A stretch of 34,118 nt of DNA from Elusimicrobiales bacterium (GTDB lineage: Bacteria; Elusimicrobiota; Elusimicrobia; Elusimicrobiales; UBA9959): contig JAMPXK010000024.1 in NCBI GenBank assembly GCA_023701245.1, forward strand, positions 1-34,118, written 5' to 3'. Numbering within the stretch: position 1 is the first letter of the stretch; each line of letters begins with the position of its first letter. This document shows positions 9,636-16,901 of this stretch, one piece after another. The position numbers and the translations under genes are program-made. The notes beneath the pieces were generated by a model. That model was not told the DNA's origin, searched no databases, and worked only from the letters and a program-made list of their open reading frames with translations.

Positions 9636-10820
9636 ATGAACGTCACACTAAAAAACCTTACCCTTACCACGGTACTCTTGGCTTTTTCTGCCTCAGCCTA
9701 CGCCTCAGGCGCGTTCGCTGAGAATTCAGGCCAGTACTGGGAAACGTCCCTCCTGATGAACCAGGCCATGGACGAAGGCGCCGCCCCCGAAACCCGGGAC
9801 GTGGCGGTCAACACCCTCCTCTCCAATATCGAGAGCTACCAGGCCTCCATAGGCAACAAAGGCCCTTACGAGGATAACCTGAAAGCCCGCATCAAGGCCA
9901 TAGATTCCATCTGGTCCCTGGGCGAGATCGGCGATCCTAAGCTGATGTCCAAACTTTCCAAGTTCTACAGCGAAGCCGATGACGTGATAAAGATGAACCT
10001 TCTCATCAGCATGGGCAAGCTCAAGAGGAACACCAAAGCCGGTCCCTACCTCTTCACCATAGCGACCGACCCCCGCGAGACCGAGGTGGTCCGCTCCGTG
10101 GCTTTCGAAATGCTCGAGCATATCGGCTATCCTTCCACCGTGGTCAATATCACCCGCTCCGAGCCGGGCATAGCCAAGGCCGACCTGATCTACACCGGCG
10201 GCATCACCGGCACCATCAGCGGCTGGTTCAGCCCCGACCTGCCCATAGGCCACGCCGGCCTGTTCGTGGGCACCGAGGTCAAGAACGGCAAGATCAGCGT
10301 GATCATAGCGGACTGCGTGCCGGACAACTTCAAGCCGGGCGGCGTGCGCAACATCTACTCCTGGAACAACTTCACCCATCACTTCATGTATCCCTACTAC
10401 GGCAACCGCACCACGCCCGTAAAGCCCACCCCGGCCCAGCGCGACCAGCTGGCGGCCCTGGCCCTGTCCATGGGCACCCGCGGCCTGACCTACAGCGACA
10501 CCCATATGTCCCAGAAGGGCCCCCTGAAGTTCGACTGCGTGGGCTACACCGAATTCCTCTATGAATCTGTGGGCATCAACCCCACCGAGGACAGCTACGA
10601 GACCGGCACCGGCTGGCCCCTGACCCCCTGGGAACAGTTCATCTCGGTAAAGCCCCAGACCCGGCCCGCTAGCGCTATCATAATCCCCCAGCCCCAGGTG
10701 ACGGCACCTTCACAGGGCATCATCACCAGCGTGTTCGGCTCCCTTACCAACCACTTCGGCTCCAAGGCCGTGGAGATCCCCGAAGTCGGCACCGACATAG
10801 CCCCGCAGCAGGCCGACTGA
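9636..10820 (+). CDS. Exported permuted NlpC/P60-like (YiiX/LRAT-type) hydrolase with HEAT-like repeats
   Basis: 394 residues with a Sec signal peptide (basic start, hydrophobic core 9-22, AYA/AFA cleavage sites near 23-28). Residues ~85-165 contain helical repeat sequence (SIWSLGEIGDPKLMSKL, LLISMGKLKRNTKAGPYL, VVRSVAFEMLEHIG) resembling HEAT/PBS-type repeats. Residues ~180-320 resemble the circularly permuted NlpC/P60 fold, in which a His precedes the nucleophilic Cys: GHAGLFVG (His206) and FDCVGYTEFLYE (Cys301). Such enzymes act on peptidoglycan peptides or lipids; here the site is the periplasm or cell surface. A Pro/Gln-rich tail follows from ~350. The gene stands alone, with its own promoter and a strong terminator. 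The repeat-plus-hydrolase pairing is my reading; the domain call is moderately sure. Confidence 0.65.
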   Translation: MNVTLKNLTLTTVLLAFSASAYASGAFAENSGQYWETSLLMNQAMDEGAAPETRDVAVNTLLSNIESYQASIGNKGPYEDNLKARIKAIDSIWSLGEIGDPKLMSKLSKFYSEADDVIKMNLLISMGKLKRNTKAGPYLFTIATDPRETEVVRSVAFEMLEHIGYPSTVVNITRSEPGIAKADLIYTGGITGTISGWFSPDLPIGHAGLFVGTEVKNGKISVIIADCVPDNFKPGGVRNIYSWNNFTHHFMYPYYGNRTTPVKPTPAQRDQLAALALSMGTRGLTYSDTHMSQKGPLKFDCVGYTEFLYESVGINPTEDSYETGTGWPLTPWEQFISVKPQTRPASAIIIPQPQVTAPSQGIITSVFGSLTNHFGSKAVEIPEVGTDIAPQQAD

Positions 10821-10833
10821 AGCTTCAGAGCGC

Positions 10834-10871
10834 AAAAAAGGAACGCCCCGTAACAGGGGCGTTCCTTTTTT
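10834..10871. terminator. Perfect bidirectional intrinsic terminator
   Basis: A 16-bp perfect inverted repeat (10834-10849 with 10856-10871, loop GTAACA) has A6 at one end and T6 at the other, with a GC core AACGCCCC. It serves the converging genes ending at 10820 (plus) and 10891 (minus). Confidence 0.93.
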
Positions 10872-10890
10872 GTCCTGCCGGATCCGCGGC

Positions 10891-11496
10891 TCAGCGGTAT
10901 TTGACCTTGTAAACGTCGAAGCTCACGCCGCCTATGGTAGTGTGTTTGGCGTATTCCGTCCGGAAGCCGGGGCCCAGCATGGCGCGGGCCTGGCCCGAGA
11001 CCAGCAGTTCGTCCTTGGCGGCCACGTCCTCGCCCAGTTTGAAGGCCACGTTCACGGCCGGGCCGTAGGCGTCGTCCGTCAGGCGCAGCAGGCGGCCGTG
11101 ATGCACGCCCACGCAGATATTGTAGCGCTTATGCTCCGGCAGGCCCTTGTTGCGGCGCTTGAGCCAGCGGTGCATCTCCACGGCGCATTTGACCGCCGGC
11201 GCCGGGGTACCGAAGACCAGCATCAAATTGTCGGCCTTATTGGAGAGCGTCACCCCGCCGTGGCGGGCCACCACCTTCTCCAGCCCGTCGTGGCACTTCA
11301 CCATGTTGTCCATGAACTCGATTATGCCGTGCTCGTGCGTCTTGCGCGAGAAGCCGGCCGAGTCGCAGCAGACCACGGTGAGTTCGGCCATGCAGGCGGC
11401 GTTTATGCGCGCGTCCACCTTCTCCTGGTTGCGGGCGTTGCGGCCGCGCACCAGTTCAAAAAACCCTTCCGAGGTAATGCCTTTGGTCTTCTTCAT
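10891..11496 (-). CDS. Small class III adenylate/guanylate cyclase-like protein
   Basis: 201 residues, soluble, no signal peptide. The catalytic fold of class III nucleotidyl cyclases is recognisable: VVCCDSAGFSRKT (Asp45, first metal ligand), SNKADNLMLVFGTPAPAVKCAVEMHRWL (Asp89, second metal ligand), ICVGVHHGRLLRL, and YGPAVNVAFKLGEDVAAKDELLVSGQA with the transition-state Asn149. The Arg that normally follows the Asn by four positions is Lys153, and the residue four before Asp89, normally the base-selecting Lys or Glu, is Ser. It may therefore have low or altered activity, or need a partner. No sensor domain is attached, though residues 1-35 precede the catalytic part. It is monocistronic, between the terminators 10834-10871 and 11509-11536. 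A second-messenger role is inferred from the family only. Confidence 0.7.
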   Translation of the reverse strand: MKKTKGITSEGFFELVRGRNARNQEKVDARINAACMAELTVVCCDSAGFSRKTHEHGIIEFMDNMVKCHDGLEKVVARHGGVTLSNKADNLMLVFGTPAPAVKCAVEMHRWLKRRNKGLPEHKRYNICVGVHHGRLLRLTDDAYGPAVNVAFKLGEDVAAKDELLVSGQARAMLGPGFRTEYAKHTTIGGVSFDVYKVKYR

Positions 11497-11508
11497 ACCG
11501 GAAGTATA

Positions 11509-11536
11509 ACAAAAGAAAGCCCGGGAGCGCCCGGGC
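11509..11536 (-). terminator. Intrinsic terminator of the 11556-12620 gene
   Basis: GCCCGGG / CCCGGGC (11519-11525 with 11530-11536) form a 7-bp stem with an AGCG loop. On the minus strand it is followed by TTTCTTTTGTT, and it starts 20 bases after the stop codon. Confidence 0.75.
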
Positions 11537-11555
11537 CGTCAGAAGCCTAAAAGGA

Positions 11556-12620
11556 TTACGGCTTTTCCGTTTGTTTTACGTCGGCTATGTGGGTGATGTA
11601 GCGGTCTATGGGGCCTACGGCTATGGCGGCCACCACGGCCAGCGCCCAGGCTTCCCCGGCCAGGGCGGCCTGGGCCACCTTCACCATGGGGATAGGGGCG
11701 AAGGCCAGGATAAAGATGGCGGAGTGAAAGGCGAATTTGCCAGCCTCGGCGGCCACCACCCTGCCGCCGGCGTCGTTCTGTACGGCCCAGCGCAGCCTGG
11801 CCGCGGCTACTTCCACGTTGCTGAGGTTGCTGTAGAACAGCAGCCCGCCGAAACCGACGGCCGCGGCGGCTTTAAGGTAAGCTTTGGCTTTTTCGGCGCC
11901 CTCTAGGTCTCCGCTGCGTATCGCGGCCACGTTCTGCCGGCGCATGGCCGACCAGTAGGCCACCGCGGTATTGACCATGCCGTCCTGGCCCAGGCCTTCA
12001 GGCACTACCGGGCGCGCTCTTTCAGGAGCCTGGGCGCGCAGCTGGGGCACATTGGAGGAAAGGGGGCTGGCCTTGGCGGGCTGAGCGGTATAGGCGGCCG
12101 CGGGCGCAGCGGCCCCGGCTCCGGCGGCCACAGGCAGGGCGGCCGAGCCGCCGCCGCTGGCGCCGTCGTAAAACCTGGCCGCGCCCTGGGCGGTGGCGAA
12201 CGAACCCGAGGCGGAAAGGGCGCTGACGGCCTCCAGGGAAGCTGCCTGGGGAGCGGGCCTGTAGGCGGCCTCGCCGGCCTTCAGGGCCGCGCAGCCGCCG
12301 TTGGCGTAATGCTTTATCTCGGCCTGGAATTCTTTAGAAAGGTGTTTTTCGGAGGTCTTCTGGTCCTCGGCGTTCAGGGCGCAGACGGCGTAGCGCTTGA
12401 GCAGGCCGGAGACTTCCCGCTGCTTGGCGGCCAGTTTTTCGGCGGCGGCCGGCTCGAAAGACTTCAGAACTTCGGGAGTAAGGGCCGGGGCCAGGCGCAG
12501 GGCCTGCTCCAGGGACCAGGGAGCGGCGGCCTCTTTATACGTTACCGGGGCGGCAAAAGCGGAAGACGCCGCCATAAAGGCCAGCGCAGCATAGACCATC
12601 AGTTTCCGGTATATAGCCAT
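11556..12620 (-). CDS. Unknown Ala-rich exported/membrane protein
   Basis: 354 residues; family not recognised. Visible: a Sec signal peptide (hydrophobic 7-20, SAFA cleavage site before Ala24), a helical charged region 30-110 with two Cys (in YAVCALN and GGCAALK), an Ala/Gly/Pro-rich low-complexity linker around 120-215, then a C-terminal part with a conserved-looking helix (NTAVAYWSAMRRQNVAAIRSG) and hydrophobic stretches at roughly 255-265, 300-315 and 325-340 that could be transmembrane. The short tail is charged. The start at 12620 has no clear Shine-Dalgarno site; AT-rich TATATATAT lies just upstream. Its intrinsic terminator (11509-11536) and the AAAGGGCCTA palindrome at 12690-12717 bound it, so it is monocistronic. 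Envelope location is the only functional inference I can support. Confidence 0.75.
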   Translation of the reverse strand: MAIYRKLMVYAALAFMAASSAFAAPVTYKEAAAPWSLEQALRLAPALTPEVLKSFEPAAAEKLAAKQREVSGLLKRYAVCALNAEDQKTSEKHLSKEFQAEIKHYANGGCAALKAGEAAYRPAPQAASLEAVSALSASGSFATAQGAARFYDGASGGGSAALPVAAGAGAAAPAAAYTAQPAKASPLSSNVPQLRAQAPERARPVVPEGLGQDGMVNTAVAYWSAMRRQNVAAIRSGDLEGAEKAKAYLKAAAAVGFGGLLFYSNLSNVEVAAARLRWAVQNDAGGRVVAAEAGKFAFHSAIFILAFAPIPMVKVAQAALAGEAWALAVVAAIAVGPIDRYITHIADVKQTEKP

Positions 12621-12689
12621 CTGTATATATATAGTTTAAGATAAAGCCGCCGGCTCCGGGAGCGGCCAAGTACCCAGGCCTTCCTGAAA

Positions 12690-12717
12690 AAAGGGCCTAT
12701 ACCCGGATAGGCCCTTT
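12690..12717. terminator. 11-bp inverted repeat with A/T tails: terminator of the PLD gene, containing AAAGGGCCTA in both orientations
   Basis: AAAGGGCCTAT (12690-12700) pairs with ATAGGCCCTTT (12707-12717) around ACCCGG. An A-run precedes it (12687-12692) and GTTTTT follows, so it can terminate either way; the PLD gene reads into it from 12827 on the minus strand. Each arm is also a copy of the AAAGGGCCTA motif found at 9525 and 14631, so a protein-binding role is an alternative. Confidence 0.7.
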
Positions 12718-12724
12718 GTTTTTA

Positions 12725-12822
12725 GGAGGGACGTTGTTGACTATTTGACTATTTCATAACAAATAACCGTAATTTTGTTCCCAAGCCCCCTAAATAGTCA
12801 AATAGTCAACAACGTCCCCTCC
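12725..12822. repeat. 98-bp inverted-repeat element (30-bp arms)
   Basis: Arms 12725-12754 and 12792-12822 are perfect reverse complements except for one extra C in the right arm. Each arm contains a tandem 8-mer (TTGACTAT twice) and ends in GGGACGTTG. The 37-base centre includes a smaller imperfect inverted repeat (AACAAAT / ATTTTGTT). The element begins four bases after the PLD stop and lies before the PLD terminator. Its AT-rich arms contrast with the flanks, suggesting an inserted MITE/REP-like palindrome; no transposase is in the window. Confidence 0.8.
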
Positions 12823-12826
12823 TTAC

Positions 12827-14551
12827 TTACAGCTGGTTGAACATGAACTTGTGGATCAGGCCCTTGACCGGCACCTTGGGGATCTGCAGGTCCTTCACCT
12901 TCTTGGCGTGCTTGGCGGCGGCCATGTCGGCGCGGAAGGCGTCGTCCAGGGCGCTCACGGCCTGGCGGTCGGCGAAGTTCACGGTTATCTCCATCACGTA
13001 GCGGATGGAGCGGGGCTGCAGGTTGAAAGAGCCTATGGTGCCGTAGACGCCGTCCACGGTCATGAACTTGGAGTGCAGCCGGTGGTGCAGGCCGCCTTCC
13101 TTGAGGTACACGTTCACGCCGGCTTTCATCAGCTCGGGGAACTCGCCCAGGATCAGGCCGCTCATCATCTTGTCGCCTATGGTCTCGAGCGAATTGGAGA
13201 GGATGTTCACCTCCACGCCGCGGGCGCGGGCGTCGAGGATGGCCTGGCGCACGGCGGGCATCATCACGAAGATCGCGTTCTCGATATTGATGCGCTCTTT
13301 GGCGCCGTACATGGCGCGCAGCATGGAGAGCAGGATATAGGGTTCCTGCCCGGGAGTGTTCCAGACTATGGAGGCCTGGGCGCCGCCGGCCGGGGTGGCG
13401 TCATATGCGGAGGCTGAGGCCCGCAGGGCCAGGCCGTCCTCGGCCGCCTGCGCGTTCCACGCCTCGGCGAAGAACTTCATAGCGTCCTTCAGGGCCGGGC
13501 CCTGCACCAGCACGTCGGTGTCGCGCCATTTCTCCACGCCGGCCATGTGGGAATACTCGTTGCCGATATTCATGCCGCCCAGGATGGCGTACTTGCCGTC
13601 GGTTATCAGGATCTTGGAGTGGAATTCGTAGTAATTCTTCGCTTTGGGCTGGTAGCGCAGCACCGTGATGCCGGCGCGCTCCATCTTCGCCAGCACGCCC
13701 TTGTCGTAGAGGCCGGCGGTGTCCTTGTCTATCATCAGCCGCACGTCCAAGCCCTGCTTTTTCTTCTCTATGAGCAGGTCCGCGGTGTGGTGGCCGGTCT
13801 CGTCGTCGTAGAAAGCCCAGGTGGTCAGGTAAACGCTGCGCTTGGCCGCGCGGATAAGCTCGGCGCGCTTGCCGAAAGAGGCCGCGCCGTCTATCAGAGG
13901 CGTGATCTTGTTGCCGGCGGAGAAAGGAGTATGCTGTATGGCGCCAAGTTCGGCCAGGAAAGAGGAGGTATTGAGCACAGGCGAGCCGGGCCGGGTCAGG
14001 GCCAGGTGGCGGGCGGTCAGGTCATCCCAGCCTTCCACGGCGTTCACGCCCTCGACATTACCGCTGGATTCCAGTTCAGCGCCGACGTACATGGAGAATA
14101 CGCGGGCGGCTTCCTGCGGGGTCATCTTGGCCCCGGGGGGCATCAGGCGGGCCAGGCGCGGGTCGCTGAGCACGGCCACTATCACGGGCTCCAGCACGCC
14201 TTCTTTATAGGCGCGGCCCAGTTCCGCCACTATGGCGTCGTCCACCTTGGAGGGGTTCTTCCAGTTGCCGGTGATCTGGCGCACCAGGCGCTCTTTGAAA
14301 TCGGCTATCTGCTTGGCCTGCTGCTCCTTGTTGGCGGCGGGCGCGGGCGCGGCGGCGGGAACGGCGGCCGCCCGGTCGGGCATGGCTGAAACGTCGAAAG
14401 CCCCGGAGTCCCGGAGCTGGCCCAGCAGGCTTTCGCGGTCGAACCCCTGGCCGTAGGTCAGGTCCGTCAGGCAGGCGAGTAAAATGGCGAAACAGAAAAG
14501 GAAGACTGTCTTGAAGATGGTTATTTCGTGCGCGTAGTTTTTGCGTACCAT
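12827..14551 (-). CDS. Exported phospholipase D-like protein (two HKD motifs)
   Basis: 574 residues from the ATG at 14551, chosen because AAAGGAG lies just upstream; an in-frame TTG at 14587 has no such site and would add 12 residues. An uncleaved or cleaved hydrophobic N-terminus (about 11-30) is followed by an Ala/Pro-rich linker, a helical region (80-170), then two PLD halves. The first active-site motif is His311-x-Lys313 with Asp318 and GGMN (HSKILITDGKYAILGGMN); the second is His493-x-Lys495 with Asp500 and GSFN (HSKFMTVDGVYGTIGSFN). Both are intact, so phosphodiesterase or transphosphatidylation activity is expected, as in cardiolipin synthases and secreted PLDs. It is longer at the N-terminus than typical cardiolipin synthases (~480). 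Substrate is unknown. It is monocistronic, and a mobile-looking inverted repeat follows its stop. Confidence 0.88.
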   Translation of the reverse strand: MVRKNYAHEITIFKTVFLFCFAILLACLTDLTYGQGFDRESLLGQLRDSGAFDVSAMPDRAAAVPAAAPAPAANKEQQAKQIADFKERLVRQITGNWKNPSKVDDAIVAELGRAYKEGVLEPVIVAVLSDPRLARLMPPGAKMTPQEAARVFSMYVGAELESSGNVEGVNAVEGWDDLTARHLALTRPGSPVLNTSSFLAELGAIQHTPFSAGNKITPLIDGAASFGKRAELIRAAKRSVYLTTWAFYDDETGHHTADLLIEKKKQGLDVRLMIDKDTAGLYDKGVLAKMERAGITVLRYQPKAKNYYEFHSKILITDGKYAILGGMNIGNEYSHMAGVEKWRDTDVLVQGPALKDAMKFFAEAWNAQAAEDGLALRASASAYDATPAGGAQASIVWNTPGQEPYILLSMLRAMYGAKERINIENAIFVMMPAVRQAILDARARGVEVNILSNSLETIGDKMMSGLILGEFPELMKAGVNVYLKEGGLHHRLHSKFMTVDGVYGTIGSFNLQPRSIRYVMEITVNFADRQAVSALDDAFRADMAAAKHAKKVKDLQIPKVPVKGLIHKFMFNQL

Positions 14552-14574
14552 GAAGGCTCCTTTTGCGTTGCTAT

Positions 14575-14604
14575 AGTGTAATCGCAAAAAGGCCGGCCGG
14601 TCAG
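14575..14604 (-). promoter_or_regulatory. Predicted promoter of the PLD-like gene
   Basis: On the minus strand CTGACC (14604-14599) and TACACT (14580-14575) are spaced by 18 bases, giving a short leader with the AAAGGAG ribosome site before ATG 14551. The -35 lies in the loop of the weak terminator at 14586-14609. Confidence 0.35.
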
Positions 14605-14609
14605 GGCCG
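14586..14609 (-). terminator. Weak intrinsic terminator at the end of the polysaccharide locus
   Basis: On the minus strand CGGCC / GGCCG (5-bp stem, 6-base loop) is followed by GCC and five T. It is the only terminator-like structure between the last gene of the locus (stop at 14669) and the PLD gene. Confidence 0.35.
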
Positions 14610-14630
14610 TTGGTACCCTAAAACAAAGGA

Positions 14631-14661
14631 AAAGGGCCTATACGCAAGGACAAAGGACCTA
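14631..14661 (+). repeat. AAAGGRCCTA motif pair, 21 bp apart
   Basis: AAAGGGCCTA (14631-14640) and AAAGGACCTA (14652-14661) are direct repeats 21 bases start to start, two helical turns. They lie about 80-110 bases upstream of the PLD start and also in the 3' region of the polysaccharide operon. Confidence 0.5.
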
Positions 14662-14668
14662 CCGGCAA

Positions 14669-15388
14669 CTACGGCTCCGGGTGGAGCAGCAGGCGGCCCA
14701 GGCCGCGGATGGTCTTGAACGAGGCCGACAGGGCGCCCCTGCCGCTGAAACGCGGCCGGGCTTCCTCCAGCTTCTCTACCACGCACAACCCGTTGCCTAT
14801 GCCTTCCAGCAGCACGGGATCCACGGCCTCACCGTAAGCCGCGGTCCAGCTGCGCACGCAGATCTTCTCGGCCGGCTCGCGGTTGGCGTCGTCCATCACT
14901 ATGTAGCCGCCGGGCATTACCGCCTTGAACGCATCGTAGAAGATGGCCTCGCGGCCGAAGTCGTGGTGAGGCGTATCTATAAGCACCAGGTCGAACGGAC
15001 CCAGCGCCTCCAGCAGCCCCTTGGGCAGGCTGTAGGAGGACAGCAGCCGCGGCCCGTAGAACCGGGGGCGCAGCGGGGCCAGCCGGAACTCAACCTTTGC
15101 CTGGCAGCCGGAAGTCTCAAATGCCTCGCGCGCCAGGGCGGAGTAACGCGGCGAATCGTCTATGGACAGCAGGTAATTGCCCTCCTGCGCCGCCAGTTCC
15201 CTGGCCATCATCAGCGTGGAGAAGCCGGACCCGAACTCCAGCACTTTTTTGGCGCCCAGCGCCCGCACGAACGCCGCCATGAATTTGCAGGCGGCCGGGT
15301 CCATGGCCAGGTCCTCGCCGGGATGCTCCAGGTTGGAAAGCGGCACCTTGTCCATCCCTACTACCGCCGCGGCTATGTAAGTGTTCAT
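14669..15388 (-). CDS. Class I SAM-dependent (O-)methyltransferase-like protein
   Basis: 239 residues from the ATG at 15388 (preceded by CTGGAG). The frame stays open far upstream but that part is the shadow of the next gene. The Rossmann core shows motif I VLEFGSGFSTLMMA (49-62), the acidic loop LLSIDDSP (~73-80), FDLVLIDTPHHDFG (132-145) and GGYIVMDDANREP (160-172), a pattern seen in YrrM/TylF-like O-methyltransferases and in sugar methyltransferases. It probably methylates a glycan residue or precursor. It is the last gene of the locus, 14 bp after the WbqC-like gene, and its acidic IDTPHHD loop suggests metal-assisted catalysis, which is not proven. Acceptor unknown. Confidence 0.75.
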   Translation of the reverse strand: MNTYIAAAVVGMDKVPLSNLEHPGEDLAMDPAACKFMAAFVRALGAKKVLEFGSGFSTLMMARELAAQEGNYLLSIDDSPRYSALAREAFETSGCQAKVEFRLAPLRPRFYGPRLLSSYSLPKGLLEALGPFDLVLIDTPHHDFGREAIFYDAFKAVMPGGYIVMDDANREPAEKICVRSWTAAYGEAVDPVLLEGIGNGLCVVEKLEEARPRFSGRGALSASFKTIRGLGRLLLHPEP

Positions 15389-15402
15389 AATCTCCAGTTG
15401 TC

Positions 15403-16080
15403 CTATTCCAGCCAGCCGGCCGCTTTGGGCCCGCAGTTGAGCAGCAGGTCCAGCGCCGACATGTCCGGCTCGAAGCCGGGGAAAGCCTGCGGATAAGGCC
15501 GCGGGGCGAACTCCTGCCAGGAAAGCTTTATGCCGGCATAGCTGAAAACCCCCGGGTCCAGGTAGGCCTTGGCCCCCGCCCCTGAAAAATATTCGTCGGC
15601 CCCGGCCGCCGCGCAGAGTTTGGCCAGGCGCGCGCTGGAAGCCTCCTCCACCTTGAACTCGGAGGAGAACTTTACCGGCGTCTTTATGCCGAAAGCGTCC
15701 TTGAGCAGGTCCATGGTGGCAATGGCCAGGTCCGCCAGCAGCCGGTAATCGCGCGCGTAAAGCGCCTCTATGGCCGGCAGGTGGTCTTTGGCGAACGGCG
15801 CCCGCGCGTAATTCATTTTTATCGCCTGCAGGTGGTCCGCCTGCCAGCCGGCGGAGTTGTCCAGTTCCACCTCGTTGATCTTCTGCGAGAACCGCCCCTT
15901 GGACACCACCGGGGCCGTCAGGTACTGCCACCCGCGCGGGGTCCGTATGCGGTTGCGGTTCTGGAACTCGCGCTTTTCGAACTGCACGTCGTCGAGATAG
16001 ATAAAAAGATCGCAGGCGCGCAGCTTGGCGAAGAAGCGCAGGCCCGGCCAGTACTGAAGTTGATGGATAGCGGCTCTCAT
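15403..16080 (-). CDS. WbqC-like family protein
   Basis: 225 residues starting at the ATG at 16080, which overlaps the stop of the preceding methyltransferase (ATGA). The N-terminus MRAAIHQLQYWPGLRFFAKL is the hallmark of the WbqC family (HQPxYxPW...F.K), followed by DLFIYLDDVQFEKREFQNRNRIRTPRGWQYLT. Family members occur in O-antigen and capsule clusters, where they are often annotated as glycine transferases or as proteins of unknown activity acting on amino-sugar synthesis; the exact reaction is not established to my knowledge. Context (between two methyltransferases in a polysaccharide operon) supports a role in making or modifying a rare sugar. No membrane segments. An upstream in-frame start at 16143 lies inside the neighbouring gene and is rejected. 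Confidence 0.85.
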   Translation of the reverse strand: MRAAIHQLQYWPGLRFFAKLRACDLFIYLDDVQFEKREFQNRNRIRTPRGWQYLTAPVVSKGRFSQKINEVELDNSAGWQADHLQAIKMNYARAPFAKDHLPAIEALYARDYRLLADLAIATMDLLKDAFGIKTPVKFSSEFKVEEASSARLAKLCAAAGADEYFSGAGAKAYLDPGVFSYAGIKLSWQEFAPRPYPQAFPGFEPDMSALDLLLNCGPKAAGWLE

Positions 16081-16901
16081 GGTTTGCGGGCGGTGACTAT
16101 CAGCGTGGAACCGGCATAGACACTGCCAAAACTGGCGCACCACAGCGCCTGCGCCAGGGTATAGTATAGAACTTTAGCCAGCCGCGTAAAAAATCCGCCC
16201 AGCCGGCCGCCCGTGCGGTAAGGGTCGCCCGCCGTCGGGCGCGAGTTGCGTATCCTTACGTCCTTAAAGCCGGCGCGCTCCAGCAGGACGCGAAGGGTTC
16301 GGGCCCTGAAATTGAAATTGTGGAGCACGGAGGGCCTGAGCCCCAGCGGCTTAAAGACGCCGGCCGCTTCCAGGCGGCCAAAGAACAGGTGGAAAGCAGC
16401 GTTGAACTCTCGCGCGTACAGCAAACCGCCCGGTTTGAGCACCTTGAAGAGCTCTCCTGCGGCCGCCGCGGGCTTGTCCATCTGGCTGAACACCTCGAAC
16501 ACCGTGACCGCGTCGTAGGCGGCCTTGTCCAGCATGGCCTTCTCTACCGGCAGGGGATACACGGGGAAACCCAGGGCCTCGGCTTTAAACGCCAGCGCCG
16601 GGTTAAGTTCCACGCCTTCCGGCCGCCACCCGCGGGCGGCCGCCGCCTTCATGAACTCTCCGGTAGCGCAGCCTATGTCCAGTAAACAGCCGCCGGGCAG
16701 GGCAGCCTCCAGCCTGTCCAGCGCCAGCCCGAACAGGCCCGACTTGGCCGCGCCGTAGATCCCTTCCTCCAAACCCTCTTCATATACGGGGTCCCCGAAA
16801 TAGCGCTCGGCCTTGAAAACCAGCCCGCAGGCGGAGCACTCCTGCAGCCCCGGCAACCTCCCGGGCCGCGCCTGCGAGGAACAGACGGGGCAGGCGCTCA
16901 T
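16077..16901 (-). CDS. SAM-dependent methyltransferase with N-terminal zinc ribbon
   Basis: 274 residues from ATG 16901, which overlaps the stop of the amidotransferase-GT9 gene (ATGA). The N-terminus has a four-Cys zinc ribbon (Cys4, Cys7, Cys22, Cys25), then motif I LLDIGCATGEF (73-83) and GVELNPALA (96-104), VFEVFSQMDKPAAAAGELFKVLKPGGLLY as motifs post II to III. The layout resembles the Methyltransf_11/23 proteins found in O-antigen and secondary-metabolite clusters, some of which methylate nucleotide sugars at carbon. It is a clear paralogue of the gene at 27364-28233 (same ribbon, same GVELNP). The C-terminal ~40 residues are hydrophobic and may contact the membrane. Acceptor unknown. 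Confidence 0.82.
   Translation of the reverse strand: MSACPVCSSQARPGRLPGLQECSACGLVFKAERYFGDPVYEEGLEEGIYGAAKSGLFGLALDRLEAALPGGCLLDIGCATGEFMKAAAARGWRPEGVELNPALAFKAEALGFPVYPLPVEKAMLDKAAYDAVTVFEVFSQMDKPAAAAGELFKVLKPGGLLYAREFNAAFHLFFGRLEAAGVFKPLGLRPSVLHNFNFRARTLRVLLERAGFKDVRIRNSRPTAGDPYRTGGRLGGFFTRLAKVLYYTLAQALWCASFGSVYAGSTLIVTARKP

Noticed and set aside
12725-12822. CRISPR array
   Set aside because: Only two copies in inverted orientation; no regularly spaced direct repeats and no cas genes.
12621-12826. tRNA or small gene in the spacer between the unknown exported protein and PLD
   Set aside because: The space is filled by a terminator-like inverted repeat and the inverted-repeat element; no cloverleaf or coding signal seen.
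14552-14587. TTG start for the PLD-like gene
   Set aside because: No ribosome site, and it overlaps the predicted -10 box; ATG 14551 has AAAGGAG.
15389-15931. N-terminal extension of the last methyltransferase
   Set aside because: It is out of frame with, and fully inside, the WbqC-like gene and has no domain; the ATG at 15388 has a ribosome site.
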